From contig OX359246.1 of NCBI GenBank assembly GCA_947179485.1, positions 26,536,001 through 26,600,000 of the forward strand: 64,000 nt of DNA, in the 5' to 3' direction. Origin of the DNA: Allacma fusca (taxonomy: Eukaryota; Arthropoda; Collembola; Symphypleona; Sminthuridae). Of this stretch, positions 12,064 through 23,390 are shown piece after piece. Made by a program: the position numbers and the translations under genes. How positions within the stretch are numbered: position 1 is the first letter of the stretch; each line of letters starts with the position of its first letter. The notes under the pieces are model-generated. The model was not told the DNA's origin and did not search any database. It saw only the letters and a list, made by a program, of their open reading frames with translations.

Positions 12064-12286
12064 AGAATTGCTCAAGTGAAATGTCACATTCAAACTACAA
12101 AACGATGGTTTTTGAATGTTGTGTGCTGCTTGATGAATTTTATTTACACAAAAGAAAATAAAGCCTGCAAAATATCATCGTTGAGCGCACTTGGGAACTT
12201 CCCACCAAGGCCCTGCTCATGCCCCATGTTTGATCCGTAGATCGCGGCTGGGAGTTAGTCCCGCATTCATTTATAAATGTGTTAAG

Positions 12287-15200
12287 TTATCGATTAAAAA
12301 CTTCCTTAAATACAACGTTTGTTGTAAATTTTTCATTTCTGCCAATAATTATCTTTCCTTGGTGCTCAGTATCAACTATTTTTGTTTTAACTTTTCTTCC
12401 TGATGTTGCTCTTGAAAATGCAACATATAATTGCCCGTGTGTAAAAACAGGTGATGGCAAATATATTCCCAAGCGATCAAATGTTTGTCCCTGGCTTTTA
12501 TTAATAGTCATCACAAAACTGACTCTTACAGGAAACTGTCGTCTTTTGAGTGTAAATGGAATGTCCGGGTCAGACGGAATCAAGTCAATTCGAGGTATGA
12601 ATACTATATCGCCTTGGGCACTTCCTGTTAGAATTTGTGCATGAATGAGATTATTCGCCAAGTTCTTAACTATCAGTCGTGTACCATTACATAATCCTTT
12701 CCTCGTATTTAAATTTCTCAAAAGCATAATAATTGCTCCAACTTTTAAAATAAGTCTATGTGGAGGCATTCCTGTCGGTGTAAGTGAATGCAGAAACTCC
12801 TGCGGAAAATTTAATTGTTCTTGTTCATCATCTGACACCAAACTGTCAATACTATAGTATGTTTTTGGATCACCATTTAATCTACCCAAGATATCTTCAT
12901 TAAGTCTTATGGTATCATCATTCTTAGAACATAAAATTGCTCTTTTGGTGAATTCAGTTGCATCCACGGCACTAAAACTTGCACCGAATATCTCTTCTAC
13001 CAATGATCCTACACAAATAAAGTCCTGAGGTATTTCAACTTTCTCCTCGGGTAAACCGAAATAATTTAAAACGTCGCCGTTACCAAGCTTCAGCAGCCAG
13101 TTTGAAAAGGAAATCTGATTAGGTTCAGTCCTCATATTTTGTGTGAGCTTTATTTGTTTGAATAATGGCCACATGCGGCTATTTATTAAGCATGATTCTA
13201 TTATGGAAACTCTATTTCCATGCTTAACGACATTTAAACATTGCCTCCAATCCCCCCTAAAAGAATGACTTTACCACCAAACGGTTTATCCGACTGCATC
13301 AGCTCTTTAAAACATCTATCCATTTCATTTAGAATCAGATTAGACAACATGGTAACTTCATCAATGAGAATCAATTTTGCAGCTCTTAAGATCTTAGCAT
13401 CATAAGATGCTCCCCTAATGTTAGAAACTGAAGTTTCCACAAACGGGACCAGTAATTTGAACATGGAATGTACAGTTCTACCACCCTTTAATAAATTTGC
13501 GGAAATGCCTGTACTTGAACATGGAAGAGCAATATCACCCCTGCCTCTCAATTTATTCAGGAGAACGTTAAAAGTGAACGATTTTCCGGCTCCGCCAATT
13601 CCATCCCAATAAATACAACGTTGATGATTACAGTCATCATCAATTGCAGACATTACTAAATCAAAAGCATGTTTCTGCACCTCATTCAATTTTGCATAAT
13701 CTATCTCCCCCTGTTGTCGTTCAATTTCACAATCAAAATCAAATAAACTCTGTTCTAATCTGACAGGCTTTGGTAATGAATAATACTCATTATTTTTTCC
13801 ATGAAGAAGAAGGACCTGTTCTATGTCTGCCAGGGCGGCATTTTCTGACTTGGAAACATCTAATGATAGGACAAAATCCTCTGTCAAGGCCTGTTTAAAC
13901 CCTTCCCAAAGTTGCAACGCGTTTTCAGGGTTTCCAAATATGCAAATATACGCGACGAGTTGGCGCATTGAAGAAGGCATTGCATACACTGCTGCATCTT
14001 GCAGAGCTTTCTCCCACTCGCTGTCATCGGCTAACAAACCCATCATTTTCGCTGTTTCTTTAAATGTGATGTAGGTCACACCATTTATGGTTCGCAAGTT
14101 TTCATAACTTGTGGTTCCACGAACATTCAGTAATAACATTCTTAGAAAATATCCTCCTGGTCTGAAGGACTGAGTACATTCTTGCTATGACTCCATCATA
14201 ATTCTGTTGCCGGAGTTCCCATTTCTTGTGTTTAGAAAACACAAAACTATTTGGTATTTCAGGGTATACAAATTGTCTTGCATGTAGACACCTTTCATTT
14301 AAATGGAAGTAATCTGTCAAAGTTGTTTCGGTCTTACTTTGCAAAGCGGTTTCTTCTTCACCATCTTTAAAGTAGACATTGTGAAAATTCTCCAAATGTA
14401 CTTGTAGTCTGATTATAGCATGCGATTTATCATGCATCTTAAAACCAAATTATCTCCACAGTGCTTCTGGCGCACAAACATACCTTGAATCCAAAAATGA
14501 TTTAATTTCATTCTTGGTTTAAATACTCTTGTCCATTTACGGTGTCGACAATTTCAATGTTTGCGCAGTCATATCCTTTGTAGACATACTTAAATAAGTA
14601 TTTTATACTGCTCACGCTCGCACAAATTTCGAGATTAATGTGACAGTTAAACTTCAACCGTAAATACGCATTATATGGTACTATCCAACGATTATCAATT
14701 GGCTTATCATTTACAATCAATGGTGTTAACTCTCTTCTTCGGTATACAGGGTACCCATCATTGTTAGCAATCGTATCATTGCTAAATGACTTAGGAAATT
14801 GTTTTATACATTTGTCATTGTCCATACATGGAGAGCGTTGATTAAGATTTCCACACGGACCATGAATCATGTGCTTCATTACGTTGACGAACAGCCTAGG
14901 GTTCATTTCTTTGTCAGGTATTTCTGCAGAGACGTATTTATCAATCATCTCTGTTGATTTGGGCTTGTAGTCTTCATGCAATATTATAAGCATGTGAATG
15001 TGCGGCAGTGATCTTTTTTGATACTCAATTGTATAAACGTAGGCAACAACAGCACCTAGAATATTATCCCTTTTAATTTCTTTCAACAATTCATTAACTT
15101 TCATGTTGAAAACCCTTGCAGCTAAATCAGGTCGATCACTTACAATTTGTCCTGGGAGTAAATTTTCAGTTATTTCCTTCCACTTAGGGTTTGTTGTCAT

Positions 15201-16822
15201 TGTTAGAAATAAATCTGGTTTGCCATATTTTCTAACAATTGCCATTGCGTCCTGGTATAGCTGCTGCATATTTCTTGGAATTCCCAAGAAACTACTGGGC
15301 AATATGACAGCTTTTCCCGCTTTTATTCCTTCACTATTGGCTCTGTTTTCCATATGATCAAGTAGCCCGGTGTACACATCAACACGAAGGTCCCTCTGAT
15401 GCGACCGAATCCATTGCAATCGACTTGCTTCAGCTTTAGCGTCAGCGTCAACTGCTATTTGCTGAGTTAGTTTTCCACCCATTAAAAATGGATTGAACTC
15501 ATTTCGAATGGAAAATCTGTATGAGTAATAATCCATAAGTGTGACAGTCGTTGTTTTAGCAAACGTAATGTTTTTATTTATTCCTAATTTCCAACCTTTC
15601 TTACCGTATGGGAATAATATTGGGTATACCATTGGGTCTACGTCTTCGTTGCATATGGCCTGCCGTATTGGAATGCATTTGCTAGTTGTTCTGCTGTAAA
15701 CTCTTATGTCTCGTTCAAACGGCGGTTCACCATCAATGTTGGTAAACACAACTGCGACTTCATTAAAACGCGGAGCATTATATCTCCGTTGGTCATCATT
15801 TCTGTTCGTACAAATAGACATGGTAATCTCTCTTGGAGTTACACCTTCTCGCAAGGCTCTGTCGGTTTCTTCCCGTTCTACTTCAAACATCATTTTGTAA
15901 GCATAAATAATTACTGCATTAGTAAGTAATTAATGCATAATTATTTACTGTTGACAATAAGTTAGAAAATAGTTTCATCTGGATTGCAGCCCCTGTTAGC
16001 ATCCACGCTCATTCTAGCTCTAAATGCCTCTTCGGGATATAGTTTATAAAGCTGGCCATATTCTGGCGCTTCGCCTTGTACTGGGTGCAAAAAAGATGCA
16101 GAATGATAAACTTGTCCATGAATTTTGTAAACATATGGACCACGGCCTTGATTTATCCGTGAGTCTATTTTTGCCCCCATGGAGGCCAATGCAAGAGCAC
16201 TATCAAAACATCGTATGTTTTGAAAAAAGTTCTTTGAATGTTCATGAGCATTCGTAAATAAATTGAGTAACAATTCGGGAGGTGCTTTAATCTTCTCCAA
16301 TATGACCGTGCCTTGCTTACATCAAGTAGTGAATTTGTTGGTTGTGATTAACTCCAGAGCAAAATACTTTGCCCCACAGAACTCACAACTATTAGCAAGT
16401 GTACCGCAGCTATGCTCGTCAACTTGAGTTTCAACTAATTGTTCAACTGCAGCATTATACAACTGGCGATTGTTCCGAATTCTACTTGTAGTAGCCGCTC
16501 GGAGCCTATCACGACGTTCTTCGTGTGTTTCATTTACCACCAAAGAAACATTTTGTCTGACAGCTCTACGCGCGGTAAGCCTTATGTTTCTTTCTTCTAA
16601 AGTTTCTACAATTCTCGAAACGCGTTGCCCTTCGGCTTTCTTTGTTAATCTTTCATTTCTATGTGTTAATGTTTCGTTAGACCTATAAACCCGCATTCCG
16701 GCTGCCTTTCTTGTCCGTTCAGCATCTATAGGATTTTGCAATGGCTCATCGCTTGTATAATTTCCTGAACTTTCCTGCTGACTTTCATTTTGATCTATTT
16801 CAAAAATAATTTCAGATCCCAA
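12287..16822 (-). pseudogene. Helitron RepHel: rolling-circle replication initiator fused to PIF1-like helicase, broken
   Basis: Order from the N terminus: 16822-16322, repeated R/E-rich motifs (ETLEERNIRLTARR) and a CEFCGAKYFA zinc motif; 16300-15962, PPELLLNLF region; 15893-14508, Rep domain with the HUH-type motif LPHIHMLIIL and the tyrosine motif YLFKYVYKGYDCA; 14437-14102 linker; 14139-13234, helicase with Walker A GIGGAGKS and Walker B LILIDEVTM; 13174-12287, helicase C-terminal part with SFVMTINKSQGQTFDRLGIYL and HGQLYVAFSRATS. Lesions: in-frame TGA at 16322-16324; frameshifts around 15895-15960, near 14510, near 14150 and at the C6 run at 13252-13257; and an in-frame TAA shortly before 14437. 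Each side of every lesion matches the family, so decay is recent enough to align but the protein cannot be made. Confidence 0.9.
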
Positions 16823-16949
16823 AACTGTATTGATTTGAAACGACTGTTTCCTGCTTCTTTATAAAGCATTATTATTTGCCATGTTAATTCTTAAATCTTT
16901 AGGTTCTCTATTTGGGATAAAACAATATGTCAACTCAGTTCTACTTTTT

Positions 16950-17990
16950 AGGTTGAACCAATGGATCTGAACCAATTTCCACCTGTGGTAAACCAACAGG
17001 TTAATTCAACTCCAATTCGGTTGAACAAACTGGGAGCTCCCAATTTCCACCTGCGCTAGACCAACAGGTCAACTCAACACACATTCGGTTGAGCCAGCGG
17101 GTGACAGCCACTCTACCGTTGGAAAAACCAATGGGTCTCGTAAACGTTCCACCCTTGGAAAACCAATAGGCCTCCGCAAGTCTCCACCCTTCGTTGAACC
17201 AATGGGTCTCAACCACCTTCCACTTGTGGTAAAACCAACAGGTCAACCCAGTTCCCCACCTGTGGTAAAACCAACAGGTCAACTCGGCTCCCCACCTGTG
17301 GTAAAACCAACAGGTCAACTCGGCTCCCCACCTGTGGTAAAACCAACAGGTCAACTCAGCTCCCCACCTGTGGTAAAACCAACAGGTCAACGCAGCTCCC
17401 CACCTGTGGTAAAACCAACAGGTCAACTCAGCTCCCCACCTGTGGTAAAACCAACAGGTCAACTCAGCTCCCCACCTGCGGTAAAACCAACAGGTCAACT
17501 CAGCTCCCCACCTGTGTTAAAACCAACAGGTCAACTCAGCTCCCCACCTGTGGTAAAACCAACAGGTCAACTCAACTCTCCACCTGTGGTAAGACCAACA
17601 GGTGAACTCAACTCTCCACCTATTGTAAAACCAACAGGCCAACACAGCTCCCCACCTGTGGTAAAACCAACAGGTCAACTCAGCTCCCCACCTATGGTAA
17701 AACCAACAGGTGAACTCAACTCTCCACCTATTGTAAAACCAACAGGTCAACTCAACTCTCCACCTATTGTAAAATCAACAGGTCAATTTAACTCTCCACC
17801 TGTGGTAAGACCAACATGTCAACTCAGCTCTCCACCTGTGGTAAGACCAACATGTCAACTCAACTCTTCAAATGTGGTAAGACCAACATGTCAACTCAAC
17901 TCTTCACCTGTGGTAAGACCAACAGGTCAACTCAACTCTCTACCTGTGGTAAGACCAACAGGTCAACTCAACTCGTTGGTTGAACCAATA
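16950..17990. repeat. 36-bp minisatellite, about 29 units
   Basis: Unit CCACCTGTGGTAAAACCAAC followed by AGGTCAACTCAGCTCC, 36 bases, nearly uniform from 17220 to 17985 and more diverged toward both ends. Because 36 is a multiple of three, the array stays open on the plus strand (17202-18038, 12-residue period VKPTGQLSSPPV) and on the minus strand (period TCWFYHRWGAEL). Copies contain the inverted pair CACCTGTGG / CCAACAGGT. It lies just beyond the 5' coding end of the Helitron and could be part of it. I treat the open frames as a by-product of the period. Confidence 0.9.
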
Positions 17991-18458
17991 GATATTTGGT
18001 TAAATACCGTCCCTTGTACTCTGCAATATAAAAAATAAAAACAATAAAAACATCCTTTCCCATGAAATTCATTCCAATACTCCGAACACATGTGGTTTCC
18101 GACCCCAATTTGGAATTCAATTGTACCGGAATATTAAAATGGACAACTCTTTTTGTACTGCATTGTACTGTCACTGCAATTTCCCAGCAGAGCGTAGAAA
18201 TATTGGTATTTTTATATTGTATATTTATTTCATTTACACAAATTTAATACATGCAAACAGAAAGAATAGGAAGGAAAACAAATATCTTACCTAAACAATA
18301 TTTGAGACCTGGGAATGTTGAAAGCTTCAGTAAAAGTTCGAATGGATCGTTCATCGATGCGTGAGTCGGTATGGTCGTTATGTGAATGGTGTGGGCCGTG
18401 AGAAAAACAGGAGTGAAGTTTTCCGAATCAATCATGCAACTATAGGATGCACGATGTG

Positions 18459-18710
18459 GTGTAATTAAGAGGATTGCTGTATGTACCATACTATATACTA
18501 CACTATATAGCGAAGCAAGCCGGTTATTTTCAGCAACCAAGCAAGAAGCAAGAGCAAGCCGCTAAAAGTACAGCAAGCTTAGCGAGCTGAAAAAGCGCTT
18601 CTCTGCGACAGAGTTTCAGCGTTTCAGCTTGCTGCGTGCGTATATACCACAGGCTTGCTTGGCTATAGTGAAATAGTATACTACATAGATCAATCCTCTT
18701 AGTATTACAC
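18459..18710. mobile_element. Foldback/MITE-like element, about 252 bp
   Basis: The ends are inverted copies for about 65 bases: GTGTAATTAAGAGGATTG on the left and CAATCCTCTTAGTATTACAC on the right, followed inward by TATACTAC.-CTATA-GC.AAGCAAGCC in both arms. The centre is rich in AAGCAAG / GCTTGCT words. No coding potential. I could not define a target duplication. Confidence 0.65.
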
Positions 18711-21700
18711 TTGAAAGCTTTAAATCCCTGTCGTGGATACTTATTGTATGCCTAAATCGTGCGATTTTATTTTAACAGTAGAGCGCGAAATTTAATAGCC
18801 ACCCACTCCATCAAGTGGCGAGTATAATGTAGATATCTTAGAAATCGCAAGTAAAGATAATTTAGAATACATGCATACATACAATGGAATGGTAAGTATA
18901 ACTTGGCCGACGTCCGAAGATCATTGGCTGACTTGTCCTACATTCGTCGGGTTAAACCTGAATCTAGCCGATGGCCGTCCGCCGAAATGTTGTTTACGTT
19001 ACCAGACACCCGAAATCTTTCGGGTAAAAAGCTAATTAATAAAAATTACTAAATTTGACACGTGCTACTTGCGGTTGAAGTTATCGGATTTGGAAACTAC
19101 AAATAACTACATGTATGTTTTATAGGGGACGAGTCGAGAAATATAATTAATAGATTAAACGAGACTTACCTTGAAGTTTTGTTTAACCGATTAAGTACTT
19201 TAAAACGAATGAGTTTGTTAAGATGCATGAGTCTGTTATAAGCCAGAAAGTGCATGGAAGTGTGAACGACAAACCATTGAAAGTTGTGGATAGTTGTGTA
19301 GTTGTAGCTATTACATGTATGTAATATATTCCGACGGGTCTGTTCATAGAATTAAGATTAAACTTGAAGGTAAATCTCGTCCAATCTTTTCATCCAATCT
19401 CTTCGGTTGCTCAATTCCTAGAGGAATTAATCATATAGTATATATAATTAAATTACAAAGGTATCACCTTTTCTTTTTAATACATGTAATAATTATGATG
19501 TTATTTATAACTACTAACTTTTAAAGGAATTAAAACTTAACTGCAATATAATGTAATTCCCTATAGTCCACATACACACACACTCTCTCACACTCAGGCT
19601 AGATTTTGTTATCCAGCGAGGGCAGAGCTACACCAGCCTACTCATTCCCAGGTTGTACAACTCCACACTCACCTAACCCTACTATTGTGTGTACACGTAT
19701 GCGTCTCCCATACTCCTACCAGTTACGGCAACTTACGTGCATTAACCCTACTGCAAGTCATCTTGCTGGCACATCATATTGTATCCTTCCTATTTAAGAC
19801 CTTCCTTATTATTTTATTGAAATTAATCCTACTTTAAGTGCCGTTTGCTAACCCTATGGGAAAGGTATAGACCCGCTGTGGGTTTTCCCTAACAGACCAC
19901 GGCACTTCCAGCAGCCTAGTCATATAGACTTCACTCTCATTGAGGTAAAATATATGGGTACAAACTTGGGAATTCTATTCTACCTACGTCATTTCTAATT
20001 TCATATTATTGCATTCATATTAGCCTAAGCTGTGTTATTGCCATATATGCATTTCCTTGTGTTTTGCTCTATCTTAAATTAAATAAATAAATCTATTCTA
20101 TGCGTATGTGCCAATACTTCACGGTTGTTTCGCGTATAAGTCCAAGCCCTCTTCCGAGGCATATGTTAGCCTATATCACCATATTTCCCGTGTTATAGGG
20201 TAGGGTATAATAGCTCTGGAGGGGTTTTACGATCTCGTGTAGAGGCGCAGAGCAGAGCTGTCCTGCTGGGACAATCAGACACTCTGCCAGGACACTTCTT
20301 CCAGGGATATTCTTTTCAGGGGTAAACCAGACCTTCGCCCCAAATATCCCCAATTGTAATTATTTATTTTATAATGGATTATATGAATCCGTAACATCTG
20401 TAGCGCCATACACTTATGGAATTACATTAAACATATAATGATACCAATAGACCTAGCCTGACGGACGGGTGGTGTAGCGAATCTGTAAAGTTGCAGAAGA
20501 GCCGGCTTTCGACTTTAGCTCACCCCAAAATAATTTCAAACTCTTCTATCTTTCCCTATACACTATCTGTATGCAAATGAGGTTTGGAGGCATGTTGCGC
20601 ATTCTTGGAAGAGTAGTACTAGGAGTAGTGTGTGCCGTACACTGATAATGATTCGTAAGATGAATCGGTGTATTTGCATATACTGCGACTGCTGATATTC
20701 GGATAAGATTGTGTCCTTGGTATATCCCATGTCTCCTCCCTTGTCTGCATATCCTCCCTCTCTACCTATAGCTTTAGATTTCACTCTCTCTATAGCCAAG
20801 TCTGCGTATGTGTGTTGTGATATACATACTTACAAAGCTGCTGGGATGCTGTATGTTACCCCAAGTATGTGCCACGAAACTGTATGTGCTCATATAGCGG
20901 AAAGCATACGTGCGGGGACACCTTGTCTCTACTTTGGGTATTAGTCATATAATGGCGAGTTAACATATAGGCCGGCAATTGAGTAAAGTGTGGAATGGAC
21001 GGAGGGTCCCACTTCACAGTGTGCAGCTATCGGGCAAAAATGGTTCCATATATGTGAATTTAAAACCTAATAAAGGAGGTACAGAAAACTCTGTAAAGCC
21101 CCCGGGCATATCGGAGTATAAACCCCAATTTGTTTTTATAATGATACCACATAGAGTGATCTCAAATTGTTACTGATCTCTATAATTAATTTAATTGAGT
21201 AGTAAATACGTAATTGGAACGACATAAGTAATCTAGGGGAGACGTCAAATTGTGTATTATATTGAAAGTTGTGTTTTACCTCACGGTAAATTGTATCTGG
21301 AAACATAATTAATTCTATTCTGGGTTTTGTTGAATAAATATAAAACGTTTATTCCCAGTAGTTTTTTATCTGCGCCTTCATTTGTTACTCTACACAGGTA
21401 AAAATCAGGATGATTCATTACATGCATTGAACCGCTCACTAAGCAAAATTTAAACTTTTAGTTCTTGAAAAGGAATTTGGTAAATCAATACTATAAAAAA
21501 GGAACGTGACTTGCAAATGAAAAGTCTTATTATTGAAGATATGTTATCTTGAACAACAAACATTATTTGGATTTTTAAACATACGTACGTTAGAATACTT
21601 ATAGACACTCAAATGTGAACCACCTAGAATTCATCTCACTTCTAGTTAAATATTAGTATTAGAAATTATCTATGCAATCAAAAAATAAAAATCCCATCTA

Positions 21701-21862
21701 CTAGGTTAGGAACACAAATTACTAAAGCAATTCGAACAAAAATTATAACTACATCTTTAGTGTTGTTGTACAATTTTTGCAAGTTCTACTTTCATTTTTC
21801 ATATAAACCAACAATTAAATAGAAATGTTCTAATTGAGTAGTTTCGTTCCTACATTATCACG
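18711..21862. other. Noncoding stretch, unresolved
   Basis: No gene recognised. 18735-18790 resembles 36085-36145 (TTATTGTATNCCTAAATC). 18830-18895 is a detached piece of the 157-bp repeat. 19550-21400 has some features of an LTR (promoter-like and AATAAA-bearing sequence at about 21333, end CTCTACACA), but no second copy, primer site or target duplication was found. A weak tRNA-like segment at about 20468-20530 has poor A and B boxes. The open frames here (for example 19294-19524 and 20711-20944) match nothing I know. Confidence 0.35.
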
Positions 21863-22315
21863 ATGCTCTTAGAATGTTCCCTAACATTGGCGTCAACTGC
21901 AGCATTGCTTGTAGTGTACTTCTGTTGAAATTATAAAACATTAGAGAAGCTGAGTATTCCTGTGGTAAAAACTCATTTTCTACTGGGAAGTCAAAGTGAT
22001 TTTATTAAAATTATAAGCCATGAGAGAGACTAGGAGTGGTTTCAGGCTTGTAGAAAGTTCACGGGGTAAGTTAAAAGCATTAACACTTCATGCGTGCATT
22101 TCAAATACTTTGTACTTTCTATTTCTTTTTCAAAATACACCAATTACTTAAAATTCTGACAGGTTTACAATGGGCGCCAGCCTGAGATTCACATAATTGA
22201 CCAAGACATTGTCCGAAAAATATTCATCAAGGCTTTGATAAGTACGTCAACCATAGTTTCGACCCTAGTACACGCGCATCATCAGTATTAGGGGAAATGT
22301 TGAGTTTTATCAAAG
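21863..22315 (+). pseudogene. Second-family P450 (probably CYP3 clan), 5' exons
   Basis: From ATG 21863 an exon to about 22065 reads as a membrane anchor (STAALLVVYF), then KLSIPVVKTHFLLGSQSDF, the proline hinge region, with stop codons TGA and TAG inside. After an intron with acceptor TTCTGACAG, an exon at 22163-22315 encodes VYNGRQPEIHIIDQDIVRKI followed, after a frameshift, by FDKYVNHSFDPS and GEMLSFIKG before a GT donor. This is the typical start of a CYP3-clan P450 up to the GD.W motif. The rest of the gene resumes at about 31262, beyond a block of transposon insertions. Confidence 0.7.
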
Positions 22316-22319
22316 GTGA

Positions 22320-22650
22320 CAAAATTAGTAATGATTACAATTTCTTTCCATGCTCAATTTTAAGTGTCTACTCGGAAGTCTGCACCTGTTCACTGATTTT
22401 AAATATATCCTTGTAGACAAAATTAATTTTCAAATCAAGTTACAGAAAGTCAATAATTTTGAAAGCCCGTATTCTGAATTTTTTAACTTAAATACATTCA
22501 CAATTTCGTAAATTTAGAATGCTGTAGATTAAGGTATTCTTCATTCAATCCTGGTCGTAATCCGAATTTTCAAAATCCAGGATTACTGACAGTCAGCCGA
22601 ATGACTTGTTCTAAACGGTAATCGTCTGAAACGCTTTGTACTGGCGTAAT
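22320..22650 (+). repeat. Intron sequence of second-family P450 relic, duplicated at 51090-51410
   Basis: About 330 bases align with 51090-51410 in the same orientation (shared AAAGTCAATAATTTTGAAA, CCCGTATTCTGAATTTTTTA, GATATTCTTCATT-like and TTTTCAAAATCC.GGATTACTGA blocks). At 51410 the copy passes straight into sequence that here is found at 31245 (GCAAATGAATATAATTAAATG), showing the original continuity. Confidence 0.7.
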
Positions 22651-22676
22651 CCTTAACAACGAACTGAATGAACCCA

Positions 22677-23113
22677 ATTCAACACTTTTATTATTATGAT
22701 TATTATGATTATTAGTCTTTATTTCAAAGTTAAAGAGATCAATACAAATATTGGTTTTCATTCCAGACACTACAAACTGTATAGAATTAAAGTAAACAAT
22801 AGCTATATGGGGTACCGGGTCAAATTACAATTTAAATGAGTGTTCTGGTCAAGAATATGCTATTTGAATTAGGCTTTAATAGCATTTTCTGGAATACGTT
22901 AGACAGACATTTGTGAAGCCTGAGTTCACAGGGTAGATTATTCCAGAAGGATACACAGATGTACATCCCTAGTAGAAGAGCTTGGTAGCATAAACATCGG
23001 ATTAAGGTCCCGAACGTCAATAGACGTTTCGGGACCAAAACTAAATGTTGAAGGTATAATCTGACCGTAGAGGCAACGTTGCAGCGGCGTATTTTCTTGA
23101 CGAAGAATTGCAA
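22677..23113 (-). pseudogene. 3' end of an old minus-strand non-LTR retrotransposon
   Basis: The minus strand encodes LVLVPKRLLTFGTLIRCLCYQ followed by VSFWNNLPCELR, the WNSLP-type C terminus found in CR1/jockey-like reverse transcriptase proteins. Downstream on the minus strand come AATAAAG and a short microsatellite of AATAATCAT units at about 22710-22680, a typical 3' tail. Its 5' parts are the minus-strand fragments at 28368-31244, and later insertions separate them. A strong hairpin GGTCCCGAAACGTC-type lies at 23012-23039. Confidence 0.6.
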
Positions 23114-23375
23114 TTGTTACAGAAACGTTCGATAAACGCCCGTATTTCACGTTAAGAGTTGACGTATCGCGTACGTTACCATCTGTATCATAATTTACTA
23201 AAACAAATTGCCCACGTGGGTATGCATAATAACGAGCACTAAAACTGAACACATTTGAAAATTCTTCCATCATAGTAGTTCCACGCTAATTGTAAGCTCC
23301 TTGGTCTCATCCGGTTTTAAAACGGTAAGTACATCATTTTAATTGATATTCCGTTGCAGAATAGTCTGTTCGTTT

Positions 23376-23390
23376 AATTAGGTTCATTAA
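23376..23390. repeat. Target-site duplication, left copy (15 bp)
   Basis: AATTAGGTTCATTAA at 23376-23390 is repeated exactly at 26708-26722 on the other side of the retrotransposon, the mark left by target-primed reverse transcription. Confidence 0.9.

Larger units (their letters stand above)
12038..16900 (-). mobile_element. Helitron, decayed, with identifiable 3' end
   Basis: The minus strand encodes a broken RepHel protein (16822-12287). Downstream of it, on the minus strand, lies the expected 3' terminus: a hairpin CCCTGCT-G-AGCAGGG (12063-12049), seven bases, then CTAG at 12041-12038, followed by host T at 12037. Helitrons end in hairpin plus CTRR and insert between A and T, so this end fits precisely. 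The 5' TC end is not located; it lies to the right of 16822 and may include the 36-bp minisatellite. The host target is the 157-bp tandem repeat. Confidence 0.85.

Noticed and set aside
17202-18038. 278-codon open frame with a 12-residue repeat, looking like a repetitive secreted protein
   Set aside because: The frame exists only because the 36-bp unit is a multiple of three; the opposite strand is equally open, and there is no signal peptide or non-repeat domain.
18680-18690. ATAGA-T as the Helitron 5' end (minus-strand A-TC)
   Set aside because: This sequence is inside the inverted arm of the foldback element at 18459-18710, which has its own ends.
20468-20530. Possible tRNA gene or tRNA-derived SINE (GGTGGTGTAGC, then TTCGACTTTAG)
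   Set aside because: The B box is degenerate, and I could not draw a full cloverleaf with a sensible anticodon arm.
19550-21400. Solo LTR of a retrotransposon
   Set aside because: Ends TGT..ACA and an AATAAA could be read in, but no second LTR, primer-binding site or matching target duplication was found.
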